This document shows positions 17,560-26,589 of a stretch of DNA of 64,000 bases, piece after piece. Every line of letters starts with the position of its first letter. The first letter of the stretch is position 1. The notes under the pieces are model-generated. The model was not told where the DNA came from. It saw nothing but the letters and a program-made list of their open reading frames with translations, and ran no database searches. A program made the position numbers and the translations under genes. This DNA comes from Chitinophaga rupis (GTDB taxonomy: Bacteria > Bacteroidota > Bacteroidia > Chitinophagales > Chitinophagaceae): assembly GCF_900109685.1 (NCBI RefSeq), contig NZ_FOBB01000011.1, forward strand, positions 1-64,000. Reading direction: 5' to 3'.

Positions 17560-19911
17560 CTATTTTTCCGGTTCCAGGTTCACCTCTACCCGCATGGCCT
17601 TTAAACCGCTGATGCCCTGCAGCTCTTCCAGGTCCAGCATTTCAATGCCTGGTTTCAGGATATTTTTATTTTGCAGGAAGTGTATGTATTTACGATACTC
17701 TTCCATTTCCTTTACATAAGAATATACTACTGCAATGGTATTAGGCTGTGTAAGCCGCTCTCCGCCCGGTTGAATATGCACTTTATCTATACGCTTCTTC
17801 ATGATCTCGTAACGGATATTATAAGCGCCTTCCACATCAAAACGTCTTTCATCCTGCCGGAAGCTAATGTCTATCGGGTTGCTGTGCGCCAGTATCAGCT
17901 GCGTTGTTTGCAGGGGTACTTTCAGCTCGCCTTTCAGCTTATGTGTAAGCCTGGCTATTTCTGCCATGGACGATAGCTGCCACAGGCGCAGGTTACGCAG
18001 GTACAGCAGGTCAAACTTCTGCCGCTGTGAAATAGACTGGCCTATGTAAATGTTGTACTCCAAACCATCTGTACGGTACTTTTCAAAGTAGCAGGGGAAA
18101 GAGAGCTGGATGTTCTCCTTCTCTTTATCCAGGTACTTGCTGATGGCCATGTTAATGCTGGCCAGACTTTCCTCATACTCCTGCCGGTGGTGAAGAATGT
18201 GCCCTTCTGATTTGTCGATGGTTTTAAAGTACTTGTCCAGCGCGGGTTGCAGCTGTGTATGACTATCATATAAATGTCTGAACAGCGGGGCTATTTCCTG
18301 GTTCAGGAAATCGTTGATCTGCTGTTCTTCTTCAGATACCATCGTGTTGCTGATATCGCCCAGCAGGGCTTCGTTCTTAAAACGCACTTCTTCCAGCAAA
18401 GGCAGGTGAATAGTACCATCTACCTGGTGCAGGGTATCTTTTATCAGCAGCAATTGTTCCCGCAGATCTTCATGTATGGCATTGCTGCGCTCTACAGAGG
18501 AGTTGCGGATATCAATGGCCCCATATAAAGGGTATACATCTTCAAAAGTTATATTGCCAATATCCTTACGCTCTGTGGCAGGCGTGTGCAGGTATTGCCA
18601 GGCCGCATCTGTGAACTTCCATTCCACAGCGGATTGCAGGGCGGTGAACTGTTCTTTGATAACCCCGGTTATACGGCTTTTCAGTATATCCAGGCTTCTG
18701 CTCAGCAGCAGCACTGCCATGGGGTATAAAGGTTCCAGCTGGCCCAGCGCTTCCAGTGTAATGGTATTTTCTACGGTAGATGCCATCTCCACAATACCCA
18801 GCAGCTCATCTTCATGCATTATAGGCGAAATAATGATGCTTTTAATGCCTTTGAGCGGCAGATATTTCAGGAAGTTATAAGGCTGCACCGTGCTTTCGTT
18901 CACATCCGGTATTACCAGCGGCTGCGGGTTATGCAGCATATATTCCAGCAGCTGCTGAAACAGGTGCTGCTGCTGTTTTTCGTTCCCTTTCAGGCCCAGC
19001 ACAATATCCGTTTCACTAAAGCGGGATTCCAGCACATAGCGGCCATTGATCTTGGGTACGGGCAGCAGGTGCACCGCAGCTTCTTTCATTTGTGAGGCCG
19101 CCAGGATGTTCTCTTCCAGCTTGCGGTAGCTCTGGAGCTCGTTGTTTTCGTTCATGTTCATCACCAGGTCTTTCACACGGCTCAGCACCTGCTCCTGGGT
19201 AACATCTTTTACGGTCCAGATCACAAAGCCTTCGAGGGCAAACATGCTCAGGGGCAATGTTTCCTCCAGCCAGTCCAGGCATACCTTTTTGGTGCAAACC
19301 TGGTCGTAGGTAAGCTCCGGGATCTCACCTTTCACCTTTACGTCTACAAAGCGCGGGTCTACCTTTACCTTTACATATCCTTTAATGCCACTGCCATTTT
19401 CAGGGGTGGCTACGGTATGAATGATCTCTGTATCAAAGTTCACCGGGAACTTGTACACCTTTTGCAGAATGAGCTTATACAGCCATTCCTTTTTATCTCT
19501 TGCTACCTTATCCGTACCAAAACCATGTGGCACAGTGGCCAGGTGCTCTCCGTCTTTGGTGAAAACTTTCTTGAACTGCTCAGAATAATAGAAGATGGCA
19601 AACTTATAAGGCATGCCAATTCCGTAAATATCTTTATCCATGTCTGCAGTAACGGGGAAAACACTGGCCGCCACAATGTCCAGTAATTCCTGGTGGGCAG
19701 CCACTTCTTCAGGTCCATTCAAAGGAACCAGTGCGGCAGGGATCTGTTCAAACTTATCAACCAGCTTGCGGTAGTAGAACGCTCTCGTATCTGCTTCGTT
19801 AGCAGCCTTCTCTTTCAGGAACCTTACAAAAGGTGCAAAGGAGATCCTGCTTTCGATGATCCCTTCGTCCTTAAAAATACCTTTTTGTGCGGTTAAAACT
19901 CTCATAGTCAA
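17560..19911 (-). CDS. GAF-domain-containing protein, function unknown
   Basis: A 783-aa soluble protein without signal peptide or membrane segments. A GAF-like sensor module is visible at about residues 300-420 (VLGLKGNEKQQQHLFQQLLEY, then PLKGIKSIIISPIMHEDELLGIVEMAS). Regions before and after are long, mostly helical and unrecognised; the C-terminal third contains HLYDSHTQLQPALDKYFKTI and a DERRFDVEGAYNIRYEIMKKRID segment. No kinase, cyclase or HTH domain was seen. It may be a Bacteroidota-specific signalling protein. A start two codons later (19905) is equally possible. Its upstream region carries the 11-nt repeat array. Confidence 0.8.
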   Translation of the reverse strand: MTMRVLTAQKGIFKDEGIIESRISFAPFVRFLKEKAANEADTRAFYYRKLVDKFEQIPAALVPLNGPEEVAAHQELLDIVAASVFPVTADMDKDIYGIGMPYKFAIFYYSEQFKKVFTKDGEHLATVPHGFGTDKVARDKKEWLYKLILQKVYKFPVNFDTEIIHTVATPENGSGIKGYVKVKVDPRFVDVKVKGEIPELTYDQVCTKKVCLDWLEETLPLSMFALEGFVIWTVKDVTQEQVLSRVKDLVMNMNENNELQSYRKLEENILAASQMKEAAVHLLPVPKINGRYVLESRFSETDIVLGLKGNEKQQQHLFQQLLEYMLHNPQPLVIPDVNESTVQPYNFLKYLPLKGIKSIIISPIMHEDELLGIVEMASTVENTITLEALGQLEPLYPMAVLLLSRSLDILKSRITGVIKEQFTALQSAVEWKFTDAAWQYLHTPATERKDIGNITFEDVYPLYGAIDIRNSSVERSNAIHEDLREQLLLIKDTLHQVDGTIHLPLLEEVRFKNEALLGDISNTMVSEEEQQINDFLNQEIAPLFRHLYDSHTQLQPALDKYFKTIDKSEGHILHHRQEYEESLASINMAISKYLDKEKENIQLSFPCYFEKYRTDGLEYNIYIGQSISQRQKFDLLYLRNLRLWQLSSMAEIARLTHKLKGELKVPLQTTQLILAHSNPIDISFRQDERRFDVEGAYNIRYEIMKKRIDKVHIQPGGERLTQPNTIAVVYSYVKEMEEYRKYIHFLQNKNILKPGIEMLDLEELQGISGLKAMRVEVNLEPEK

Positions 19912-20112
19912 CTTAAGTATAGTTTAATTCATTTGCGAATATTTGATTCGGCATCAATTATCGTGTGACAGTGTATGTGTGCAGGATTAAGCAGTTTGGG
20001 AAGAAGTAATTAGCTACAAAGTTACAATATTTCCGAACAGTATGATCCAAGAAGTATGCCGTGCGGTTGTGTGTGCCATAGTGGCATAGCCCCGGCCGCG
20101 ATGGGTGATTAC

Positions 20113-20289
20113 CGTGACCAGGGATGCACCAGGGATTCACTAGGGAAAAACATGGGATCCAGTAGGGAAAGTCACGGGAAACACACGAGAAAGACATGGG
20201 AAAATTGCGGTAAAATGATGGGGAGGATTACGGGTAGGGTTTTATGTAGGGGGGAGGAGTTGCGCACGGGTTGCACACGGATTACAGGG
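20113..20289. repeat. Tandem array of degenerate 11-nt units
   Basis: Ten consecutive units of exactly 11 nt run from 20113 to 20222, including ATGCACCAGGG, ATTCACTAGGG, AAAAACATGGG, ATCCAGTAGGG, AAAGTCACGGG, AAAGACATGGG and AAAATGATGGG. The consensus is AAANNCAYGGG. Looser units continue to about 20289 (TTGCGCACGGG). The A-tracts recur once per DNA turn, so the segment could be intrinsically bent. It lies about 200 nt upstream of the GAF gene. No gene is supported between 19912 and 20435. Confidence 0.8.
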
Positions 20290-20341
20290 CTGTTTTAGGA
20301 GGGAAGGGTACCAGTTGCGCAGCAAGTGGAGGGCTATTAAA

Positions 20342-20362
20342 AATGAATAATTAATAATTAAT
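20342..20362. repeat. Heptamer array AATTAAT
   Basis: Three 7-nt words, AATGAAT, AATTAAT and AATTAAT, sit directly beside the lysA terminator hairpin. It has the same 7-nt architecture as the arrays at 6754, 11408, 22231 and 27173, but with a different word. Confidence 0.55.
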
Positions 20363-20374
20363 AGGCTTAAATGC

Positions 20375-20414
20375 AAAAGTCAAATGCGGCAAGTAGACGC
20401 TGCATTTGACTTTT
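20375..20414 (-). terminator. Terminator of lysA
   Basis: AAAAGTCAAATGC and GCATTTGACTTTT form a perfect 13-bp stem with a 14-nt loop, 21 nt after the lysA stop codon. The arms end in A/T runs, so it could act in both directions. Confidence 0.75.
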
Positions 20415-20435
20415 ACATTATGATCTTATATTCCT

Positions 20436-21662
20436 TTAAAACGTTATCTCTACCTGGTTCTTCAGAATATCATCCAGGGTATCTCTTTTGCGGATCAGGT
20501 GGGGCTTGCCTTCTTTTATCAGCACTTCTGCCGGTTTCAGGCGGGAGTTAAAGTTAGACGACATTTCAAACCCATAGGCGCCGGCGTTATAGAACACCAG
20601 GAAATCGCCTTCCCGTACTTCATTGATCTTGCGGTCCCAGCCAAAGGTGTCTGTTTCGCAGATATTACCTACCACGGTATAGATCCTTTCCGTACCATGC
20701 GGGTTGGAGATGTTGCGGATCAGGTGAAAAGCATCGTAGAACATAGGGCGGATCAGGTGGTTAAACCCGGAGTTCACCCCAACAAATACGGTGGCCGTAG
20801 TTTGCTTGATCACGTTGGCCTTTACCACAAAATAACCGCTCTGGCTTACCAGGAACTTTCCCGGCTCAAACCACAGCTGCAGCGGGCGGTGGTAGTTCTT
20901 ATTGAAACCATTAAAAGCATCGGACAGCTTTTTGCCTAACAGGTCAATATCCGTTTCCGGATCGCCCTGCTGGTAGGCTACTTTAAAGCCGCTGCCCAGG
21001 TCAATGGATTCCAGGTCCGGGAAGTGTTCTGCCATTTCAAACATGATCTCTACGCCACGCAGGAACACATCCACATCCTTTATTTCAGAGCCGGTATGCA
21101 TGTGCAGGCCGGTTACCTTTAGCTTAGTGCTTTTTACAATACGCTCTATATGGCGCAGCTGGTGAATGGAGATACCAAACTTGCTGTCCACATGCCCGGT
21201 GGAAATTTTGAAGTTACCGCCGGCCATAATGTGCGGGTTCAGGCGGATGCAGATGGGATAGCTGCTGCCGAACTTATTGCCGAACTGCTCCAGGATGGAG
21301 ATATTGTCAATGTTGATGTTTACGCCCAGGTCCTTGGCGGCAATGATCTCTTGCAGATCCACACAGTTGGGTGTGAAAATGATGTTCTTAGGGTCAAAGC
21401 CGGCCTTCAGCCCCAGCTGCACTTCCTGGATGGATACGGTATCCAGCCCGCAGCCCAGGGAGTTAATATATTTCAGGATGTTGATATTGGTAAGTGCCTT
21501 GCACGCATAGAAAAAACGGGCTTCCGTTTTAGTAAAGGCCTTTTGCAGTTTTTCGTACTGGGTCTTTATTTTTTCTGCATGGTACACGTATACCGGGGTA
21601 CCAAATTCTTCTGCAATCTTCACCAGGAAATCGGCGGAGAGCACGTCGCTTTGTTTAGGCAT
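20436..21662 (-). CDS. lysA: Diaminopimelate decarboxylase
   Basis: A 408-aa PLP-dependent fold-III decarboxylase that converts meso-diaminopimelate to lysine, the last step of lysine synthesis. The PLP lysine is in FYACKALTN (K55). The phosphate-binding region includes GSGFKVAYQQGD, and the second active-site block contains ICETDTFGWDRKI and the FYNAGAYGFEMSSNFNSR segment typical of the family. Length is normal for the short Bacteroidota form. A terminator follows. The start codon is adjacent to an inverted heptamer element at 21669-21779. Confidence 0.95.
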   Translation of the reverse strand: MPKQSDVLSADFLVKIAEEFGTPVYVYHAEKIKTQYEKLQKAFTKTEARFFYACKALTNINILKYINSLGCGLDTVSIQEVQLGLKAGFDPKNIIFTPNCVDLQEIIAAKDLGVNINIDNISILEQFGNKFGSSYPICIRLNPHIMAGGNFKISTGHVDSKFGISIHQLRHIERIVKSTKLKVTGLHMHTGSEIKDVDVFLRGVEIMFEMAEHFPDLESIDLGSGFKVAYQQGDPETDIDLLGKKLSDAFNGFNKNYHRPLQLWFEPGKFLVSQSGYFVVKANVIKQTTATVFVGVNSGFNHLIRPMFYDAFHLIRNISNPHGTERIYTVVGNICETDTFGWDRKINEVREGDFLVFYNAGAYGFEMSSNFNSRLKPAEVLIKEGKPHLIRKRDTLDDILKNQVEITF

Positions 21663-21668
21663 TTATTG

Positions 21669-21779
21669 ATTTACGATTTTAGGCCTCAGATCTTAGATTT
21701 TGGGCGGCGGAGGATGCCCGGATTTATAAGGGCGACCAGACGTTCGTTTTGATCTAAAATCAAAAAGATGCGCAAATCT
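21669..21779. repeat. Inverted heptamer element with inner hairpin upstream of lysA
   Basis: The left arm has GATTTACGATTTTAGG and TTAGATTTTGGG (21669-21703). The right arm has GATCTAAAATC and CAAATCTA (21751-21779). The spacer contains GCCC...GGGC (about 21716-21732). Arm words and layout match the better-preserved element at 27173-27331. The arms here are more diverged. Confidence 0.5.
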
Positions 21780-21819
21780 ACTACGCAAATACGAGAAAAC
21801 GTAATGGGGCGGGAAAAGG

Positions 21820-22227
21820 TCAGGGCTGCTTTTCTTCCTCCCCGTCCATGAAGTCGTCCAGGCTGCGGCGTTCCCGCTTAGTAGGACGGCCAATTTTGCT
21901 GGGGCGCTTACCGGTATAAAAGGTAGTGGCCACGCGCTGGTTAAACTGCTGGTCCTCTTCCGTAGTTTTATCCACGTAATACTTAATGGCCTCCGTGTAT
22001 TGCTGGCGGGTGTGCAGCAGGCCGGTGACCTCTATTTTCCACTTGCGGGTTTCTGTTTTAATATCATATTGATCGCCAATACCTACGGCGCGGGCAGCTT
22101 TTACGGCGGTCCCGTTCATTTTTACCTTGCCGGCCTCGCAGGCGGCAGATGCCTGGGTGCGGGTTTTAAACACGCGGATAGCCCAGAGGTATTTATCAAG
22201 ACGGAGTTTTTCGGGAGTTGTTGCCAT
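21820..22227 (-). CDS. S4-domain RNA-binding protein (Hsp15-like)
   Basis: A 135-aa basic protein with an S4 RNA-binding domain at about residues 8-70. The opening EKLRLDKYLWAIRVFKTRT and the AGKVKMNGTAVKAARAVGIGD loop are typical of heat-shock protein 15 (HslR), which recycles stalled 50S subunits carrying peptidyl-tRNA. The C-terminus is a charged tail (GRPTKRERRSLDDFMDGEEE). The AAAGTAA-type array begins four bases upstream of its start codon, so the array would be in its 5' untranslated region. Confidence 0.9.
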   Translation of the reverse strand: MATTPEKLRLDKYLWAIRVFKTRTQASAACEAGKVKMNGTAVKAARAVGIGDQYDIKTETRKWKIEVTGLLHTRQQYTEAIKYYVDKTTEEDQQFNQRVATTFYTGKRPSKIGRPTKRERRSLDDFMDGEEEKQP

Positions 22228-22230
22228 GTT

Positions 22231-22330
22231 AAAAAATTAAAAGTAAAAAAGTAAAAATTAAAATCAGCCATGGGTCTGCATCCGCGGCATTTCTTTTAAT
22301 TTTTACTTTTTACTTTTTTACTTTATTTTT
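22231..22330. repeat. Inverted pair of AAAGTAA-type heptamer arrays
   Basis: Left arm (22231-22264) words are built from AAAGTAA and AAATTAA; the right arm (22291-22324) is their complement, TTTAATTTTTACTTTTTAC. The arms could pair over about 30 nt with a 29-nt loop. It lies between the S4 gene and the M20 peptidase gene, overlapping the last few codons of the latter. The words match the array at 11408. Confidence 0.75.
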
Positions 22331-23696
22331 TACTCATTTCTGCAAAATACTGGTGAAAATACGGGATGGTTTCTATGCCTTTATAAAAGTTAGCCAGGTC
22401 GTATTTTTCGTTGGGCGAGTGCAGGTTATCACTATCCAGCCCAAAGCCCATTAAAATAGTTTTTAACCCCAGCTCTTTTTCAAACAGCGCTACAATGGGA
22501 ATGCTGCCACCACCGCGTACGGGAATGGGCGATTTACCAAAGGTGCTTTCAATAGCCCGGCTGGCAGCTTTAAAGGCCACATGATCTGTTGGCGTAACAT
22601 AGGGGCTACCGCCATGGTGCGCAGTAACCTTTATGGAAACGGACTTAGGCGCTATTTTTTCAAAATGTGCTTTGAACAGGTCAGAGATCTCATGCCAGTC
22701 CTGGTTGGGCACCAGCCGCATAGATATTTTAGCGGATGCTTTGGAGGGCAGCACGGTTTTGGAACCTTCGCCGGTGTAACCGCCCCAGATACCATTTACT
22801 TCCAGCGTAGGGCGTATGCCAGTACGCTCAATAGTGCTGTAGCCTTTTTCGCCCCACAGCTCCTGTACGCCCAGGTCCTGCTTATATTCTGCTTCATTGA
22901 AGGGCGCTTTATTCAATGCTTCCCTTTCTGCTTTGCTTAATTCCAGCACCTTATCGTAAAAACCGGGAATGGTAATGTGGTTATTCTCATCGTGCAGGGA
23001 AGCGATCATTTTTGCCAGTATGGTAGCCGGGTTAGCAACTGCGCCGCCGTATACGCCGCTGTGCAGATCGCGGTTAGGGCCGGTAACCTCTACTTCCATG
23101 TATGACAGGCCGCGTAAACCGGTATCCAGGGAGGGATTTTCCAGACTTAACATGGCGGTGTCGGAGATCAGCACTACATCTGCTTTTAAGCGCTCTTTAT
23201 TTTCTTTAATAAAAATGCCCAGGTTAGATGAACCTACTTCTTCCTCCCCTTCTATCATGAACTTAATATTACAGGGCAGGCTGTTGGTTCTTATCATGAT
23301 CTCAAATGCTTTTACATGCATATAGAACTGGCCTTTATCATCAGCGCTGCCGCGGGCATAAATGCGGCCGTCTTTGATTACCGGCTCAAAAGGGCCGCTG
23401 TGCCACAGCTCCAGCGGGTCGGGCGGCTGCACATCATAGTGGCCATATACTAATACGGTAGGTAATTGTGGATCTATGATTTTTTCGCCATAAACGATCG
23501 GGTGGCCGGCGGTTGGGCATATTTCCACCTTATCGGCACCAGCTTCCTGCAGGCGCTGCTGTACAGCCGCCGCACATGTTTTTACATCCTGACTGTAACG
23601 GGAATCTGCGCTGATAGAGGGTATGCGCAACAGCGATAATAATTCATCCAGAAAACGGTCTTGGTGTTGTGCCTGGTAATCTTTCCAAACTTGCAT
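22323..23696 (-). CDS. M20 family dipeptidase
   Basis: A 457-aa zinc metallopeptidase of the M20/carnosinase-like group, probably cytoplasmic (no signal peptide). Metal and catalytic motifs are visible: VYGHYDVQPPDP (about residues 82-93), GSADDKGQFYMH (about 115-126) and the EGEEEVGSSN glutamates (about 149-158). The dimerisation domain lies between about 200 and 340. It would hydrolyse dipeptides or acylated amino acids. The C-terminal codons overlap the heptamer inverted repeat. Confidence 0.94.
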   Translation of the reverse strand: MQVWKDYQAQHQDRFLDELLSLLRIPSISADSRYSQDVKTCAAAVQQRLQEAGADKVEICPTAGHPIVYGEKIIDPQLPTVLVYGHYDVQPPDPLELWHSGPFEPVIKDGRIYARGSADDKGQFYMHVKAFEIMIRTNSLPCNIKFMIEGEEEVGSSNLGIFIKENKERLKADVVLISDTAMLSLENPSLDTGLRGLSYMEVEVTGPNRDLHSGVYGGAVANPATILAKMIASLHDENNHITIPGFYDKVLELSKAEREALNKAPFNEAEYKQDLGVQELWGEKGYSTIERTGIRPTLEVNGIWGGYTGEGSKTVLPSKASAKISMRLVPNQDWHEISDLFKAHFEKIAPKSVSIKVTAHHGGSPYVTPTDHVAFKAASRAIESTFGKSPIPVRGGGSIPIVALFEKELGLKTILMGFGLDSDNLHSPNEKYDLANFYKGIETIPYFHQYFAEMSKK

Positions 23697-24057
23697 ATTC
23701 AGGAGTATTAAGTTTCAATGGGGTGCAATTTAATGGAAAAGTATGAACCGCCGTTTTACCCCTAGCGGGATGAATGCAAATGCTAACATTGACGCGGGAT
23801 AAGCGCAGCGGCAGAACATTTTAAATCAACTATTAATAAATAAATCTTATACTTAATAGGCGGATTGTAAACCGGGTGGTGTAAAGGATCTAAATATTTA
23901 ACTTAATTAACCAATAGTTAACTTTTTTTTGTAACTTTTAATAGGAAATTTTCGGTGCCGAATAGAGTGAAACACCAAAATTTTGTCTGGGACCGGGGTT
24001 ACATTCCTATATGCTAAGCTCCTACAATATGTATACACTTTCGCAAAAAGAAACAAT
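23697..24057. other. Divergent intergenic region upstream of the sigma factor gene
   Basis: AT-rich sequence with an AGTTAACT palindrome (23916-23923) and poly-T next to it. I see no convincing TTTG-N19-TAnnTTTG promoter and no coding frame. It must contain the promoters of the M20 peptidase and of the sigma/FecR pair, and an ECF-type promoter cannot be ruled out. Confidence 0.4.
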
Positions 24058-24507
24058 ATGACCAGTATTGATGATATGGCTGTGTTATCAGAGCTAAAAC
24101 AGGGTAATATAAAGGCATACCAGTATTTTTTCCTGAAATACTACAAGCCTTTATGCCTGAAAGCGCACACGATGCTGGGGAACATGCGGAGAGCGCAGGA
24201 CCTGGTGCAGCATACATTTATACGTATATGGGAGCAAAGGCTATACCTTGATATACAACAATCCGTAGGTGGTTTTCTTTATCAGCAGGTACATTTAGAT
24301 TGTGTGGAACAGCTGAGGAAAGATCCGAAAAGCCAGGCGGGCGATGAAAAACATTTACCACAAGCAAATGAGAATGCAAATACAAACGGTACAAATGCTA
24401 ATGAACAACAAGAGCTCCGTAAACAGGTGTTAAGCGAACTGGAACGCCTGCCGGCCGATAAATTAAAACAGGCGCTGGAAGACCTGCGCGTTATCAGGTA
24501 CAGTTAA
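24058..24507 (+). CDS. ECF-like sigma factor lacking region 4
   Basis: A 149-aa protein. Residues about 5-85 match sigma-70 region 2 of Bacteroidota ECF factors (LKQGNIKAYQYFFLKYYKPL, RRAQDLVQHTFIRIWEQR, GGFLYQQVHLDCVEQLRK). A polar Asn/Gln/Thr-rich linker follows. The protein stops at RLPADKLKQALEDLRVIRYS, just where the region 4 helix-turn-helix should begin. I did not see the missing HTH in another frame before the next gene. The start at 24058 is preferred over an ATG 75 nt upstream because it begins the conserved region. It is followed 30 nt later by a FecR anti-sigma gene. It may bind core polymerase with altered or no -35 recognition, or be a degraded factor. Confidence 0.8.
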   Translation: MTSIDDMAVLSELKQGNIKAYQYFFLKYYKPLCLKAHTMLGNMRRAQDLVQHTFIRIWEQRLYLDIQQSVGGFLYQQVHLDCVEQLRKDPKSQAGDEKHLPQANENANTNGTNANEQQELRKQVLSELERLPADKLKQALEDLRVIRYS

Positions 24508-24537
24508 ACCTCGAAACTTTCTTATGAGCTTATTCAT

Positions 24538-25782
24538 ATGAAATTTGATCAAGAATACATTTACCAATTGCTGCTGGAAAAACAACTGGGGGAGATCAGT
24601 AAAGAGAATGACCGGTACCTGCAGCAGGTAATGAAGTACGATGAGCATGTGCGCAACTGCTGGCTGGAACTGGAAAATGCCAAAGTTGCCACGAATGAAG
24701 ATATCCTGGAAGATCTCCGGGCGGACCTGGTATGGTGTAAAATTGAAACATTGTTAAAGCCCGCACCTCCTTTCCCCAACCGCGTGCTGCGGTTCATAAA
24801 AAAATACCGCATTGCGGTTGCTGCAGTTATTATTGCAGCCCTGCTGGCAGCCGGCGGCCTGGGATTTTACCTGTATGATCATTACTACTCACACTCACAG
24901 CCTGCGGCACTGGCAGCTGTTAATACCAACAAAGCACCAGCGGCAGCGCCGGTTAGCAACTATACAACGCCAAACATTCAGCTGGCCGGCAGCAATAATA
25001 TAGCTCCTGTAACGCCCGGCCCCATGCCCGGTGTTGCACCTGCTACTACTGCTACAGACAGTATTTATTTAACCCGCCAGCTACCGGATTCCGTTAATAA
25101 CAATGAATTGGTGGCTGATGCAGGTGCGCCTGCCAGGGTGGAATGGAATACCTTAACCGTACCTCCCCGGACTGATTACCGGCTGGAGCTGGCCGACGGT
25201 ACGGAGGTGCATCTGAACGCCAGCTCTACACTGCGGTTCCCATTCATTTTCCTGGGCAAAACAAGGGAAGTGTACCTGGATGGCGAGGCTTACTTTATAG
25301 TGGCCAAGAATGCCAGCCAGCCTTTTATTGTACATACCCCCAGCACTTCTGTAAAGGCGCTTGGAACGGCTTTTAATATTAACTCTTATAATGCGGATAT
25401 GGTGGTTACCTCCCTGGTGCAGGGCGCTGCCGTAACGGATGTAGGGGATTCACTGGATGTTACGTTAAAACCCGGTTATGAAGCCATTTACAGAACCGGG
25501 GAAAGGTTTAAGGTGAAACGTTTTGATGAATCCATTACCCTCTCGTGGCGGGAAGGTATTTACCGTTTCCGCAATACCCGCCTGGCAGACCTGCAGCCGG
25601 TTATACAGCGCTGGTTTGGCCTTAAATTAGCTTTTGAGCCCCAATCAATAGCCGGTGCAGAATACAGCGGCTGCCTGGAGAAAAACAAACCCCTTTCCGG
25701 CTTCCTGGACCAGCTGGCCAATGTGCTGCGGCTGGATTATCGCATTTACGATAACACCATTCACTTCAACACCCGGAAATAA
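24538..25782 (+). CDS. FecR-family anti-sigma factor with DUF4974 tail
   Basis: A 414-aa single-pass membrane protein. The N-terminal cytoplasmic part (about 1-90) would hold the sigma factor. The membrane segment (IAVAAVIIAALLAAGGLGFYL) is at about 96-117. An Ala/Pro/Asn-rich periplasmic linker leads to the FecR domain (VPPRTDYRLELADGTEVHLN, about 208-300) and a C-terminal DUF4974 secretin/TonB-N-like domain (about 340-412). In Bacteroidota such genes usually precede a SusC/SusD pair, but none follows here; a convergent receiver gene does. It would be partnered with the truncated sigma factor upstream. Confidence 0.92.
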   Translation: MKFDQEYIYQLLLEKQLGEISKENDRYLQQVMKYDEHVRNCWLELENAKVATNEDILEDLRADLVWCKIETLLKPAPPFPNRVLRFIKKYRIAVAAVIIAALLAAGGLGFYLYDHYYSHSQPAALAAVNTNKAPAAAPVSNYTTPNIQLAGSNNIAPVTPGPMPGVAPATTATDSIYLTRQLPDSVNNNELVADAGAPARVEWNTLTVPPRTDYRLELADGTEVHLNASSTLRFPFIFLGKTREVYLDGEAYFIVAKNASQPFIVHTPSTSVKALGTAFNINSYNADMVVTSLVQGAAVTDVGDSLDVTLKPGYEAIYRTGERFKVKRFDESITLSWREGIYRFRNTRLADLQPVIQRWFGLKLAFEPQSIAGAEYSGCLEKNKPLSGFLDQLANVLRLDYRIYDNTIHFNTRK

Positions 25783-25800
25783 GTTGCAGGAATAATTTTT

Positions 25801-26265
25801 TCAGGAGATCAATTTTTGCCGGAGCAGGAATTCCAGCTTTTCATTCACATCCAACAGCTTAGCAGTTAGCTCTTTGTTTTCGCGCCGGAGGGAGAACACT
25901 TCGTACGCTTTTTCAATATTATGCTTCAGCTCTTCCTCATTCCAGGGTTTGGAAAAATACTTGTACACCTGGCCTTTGTTAATAGCATCTATCACCGCGT
26001 TAATATCTGCATAACCGGTTAACAGGATGCGGATAGGCTCCGGATGTTTGTCCAAAATAGTTTCGAAGAATTCTATGCCCGTCATTTTAGGCATACGCTG
26101 GTCGGAGATAATGATGTGAACTTCGTGTTCAAGTAACAATTGTTCTGCCTCTGCTGCTGATGCGGCGGTGTATACGGTATACAGCCTGCGGAAAGCGGCC
26201 CTGAAAGCGGTCAGGTTGTTTATCTCATCATCGATATAGAGAATATGGATGTGTTGCGCACTCAT
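25801..26265 (-). CDS. Single-domain response regulator with C-terminal coiled coil
   Basis: A 154-aa protein with a receiver domain at residues about 7-122: acidic pair in LYIDDEINN, phospho-acceptor Asp in IIISDQRMPKMTG (about 56), and the conserved Lys in YFSKPWNEEEL (about 106). The last 30 residues form a Leu/Glu/Lys-rich helix likely to coil (RRENKELTAKLLDVNEKLEF). There is no output domain. Receivers with this SDQRMPKMTG/FSKPW signature often belong to cyclic-nucleotide or HD-GYP regulators. No kinase is adjacent. Confidence 0.92.
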   Translation of the reverse strand: MSAQHIHILYIDDEINNLTAFRAAFRRLYTVYTAASAAEAEQLLLEHEVHIIISDQRMPKMTGIEFFETILDKHPEPIRILLTGYADINAVIDAINKGQVYKYFSKPWNEEELKHNIEKAYEVFSLRRENKELTAKLLDVNEKLEFLLRQKLIS

Positions 26266-26283
26266 TTCAAGGAGACCTTAGTT

Positions 26284-26313
26284 CTAAGTTAATAAAAATA
26301 AATGAGTTACAAA
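26284..26313 (-). promoter_or_regulatory. Candidate promoter of the receiver gene
   Basis: On the minus strand TTTG (complement of 26310-26313) is followed after 18 nt by TAACTTAG (complement of 26284-26291). This is one base off the TAnnTTTG consensus. It lies 19 nt before the start codon. Confidence 0.45.
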
Positions 26314-26589
26314 CAATAAACCCATTGCTACAATGAATTACTATAGCCCGTATGGTTACCTGAGGGGAAAATATTTCCACAAAATTATGGATAAACAAAG
26401 GATTTTTAGTCTTATTTTTTGCGGGTATTTGTAGCATATGGGGACAACAGATAGTTTTTGCAGTTTGGTGAAATGTGTGTAGGTTTGGTGCATTCGTATC
26501 TCTTTAGCGTGGTTAAATAACACATAACCAGCGCGCTATGTACCGGCATTATCTTCTAATGTGAATATAAAAATTAAACCGTTTAACAA
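26314..26589. other. Remaining intergenic region upstream of lemA
   Basis: AT-rich DNA with a GGAAA-ATA-TTTCC inverted repeat near 26367 and repeated TTTGGTG words near 26464-26490. No coding frame or clear promoter is seen for the LemA gene. Confidence 0.35.

Noticed and set aside
20056..20298. 80-codon frame over the 11-nt array
   Set aside because: The frame arises from the repeat (11-nt units read in shifting frames), with no start context or homology.
22231..22330. Possible CRISPR-like or phase-variation repeat
   Set aside because: The arms are inverted and not direct repeats with spacers, no cas gene is near, and no recombinase is adjacent. No CRISPR array is seen anywhere in the window.
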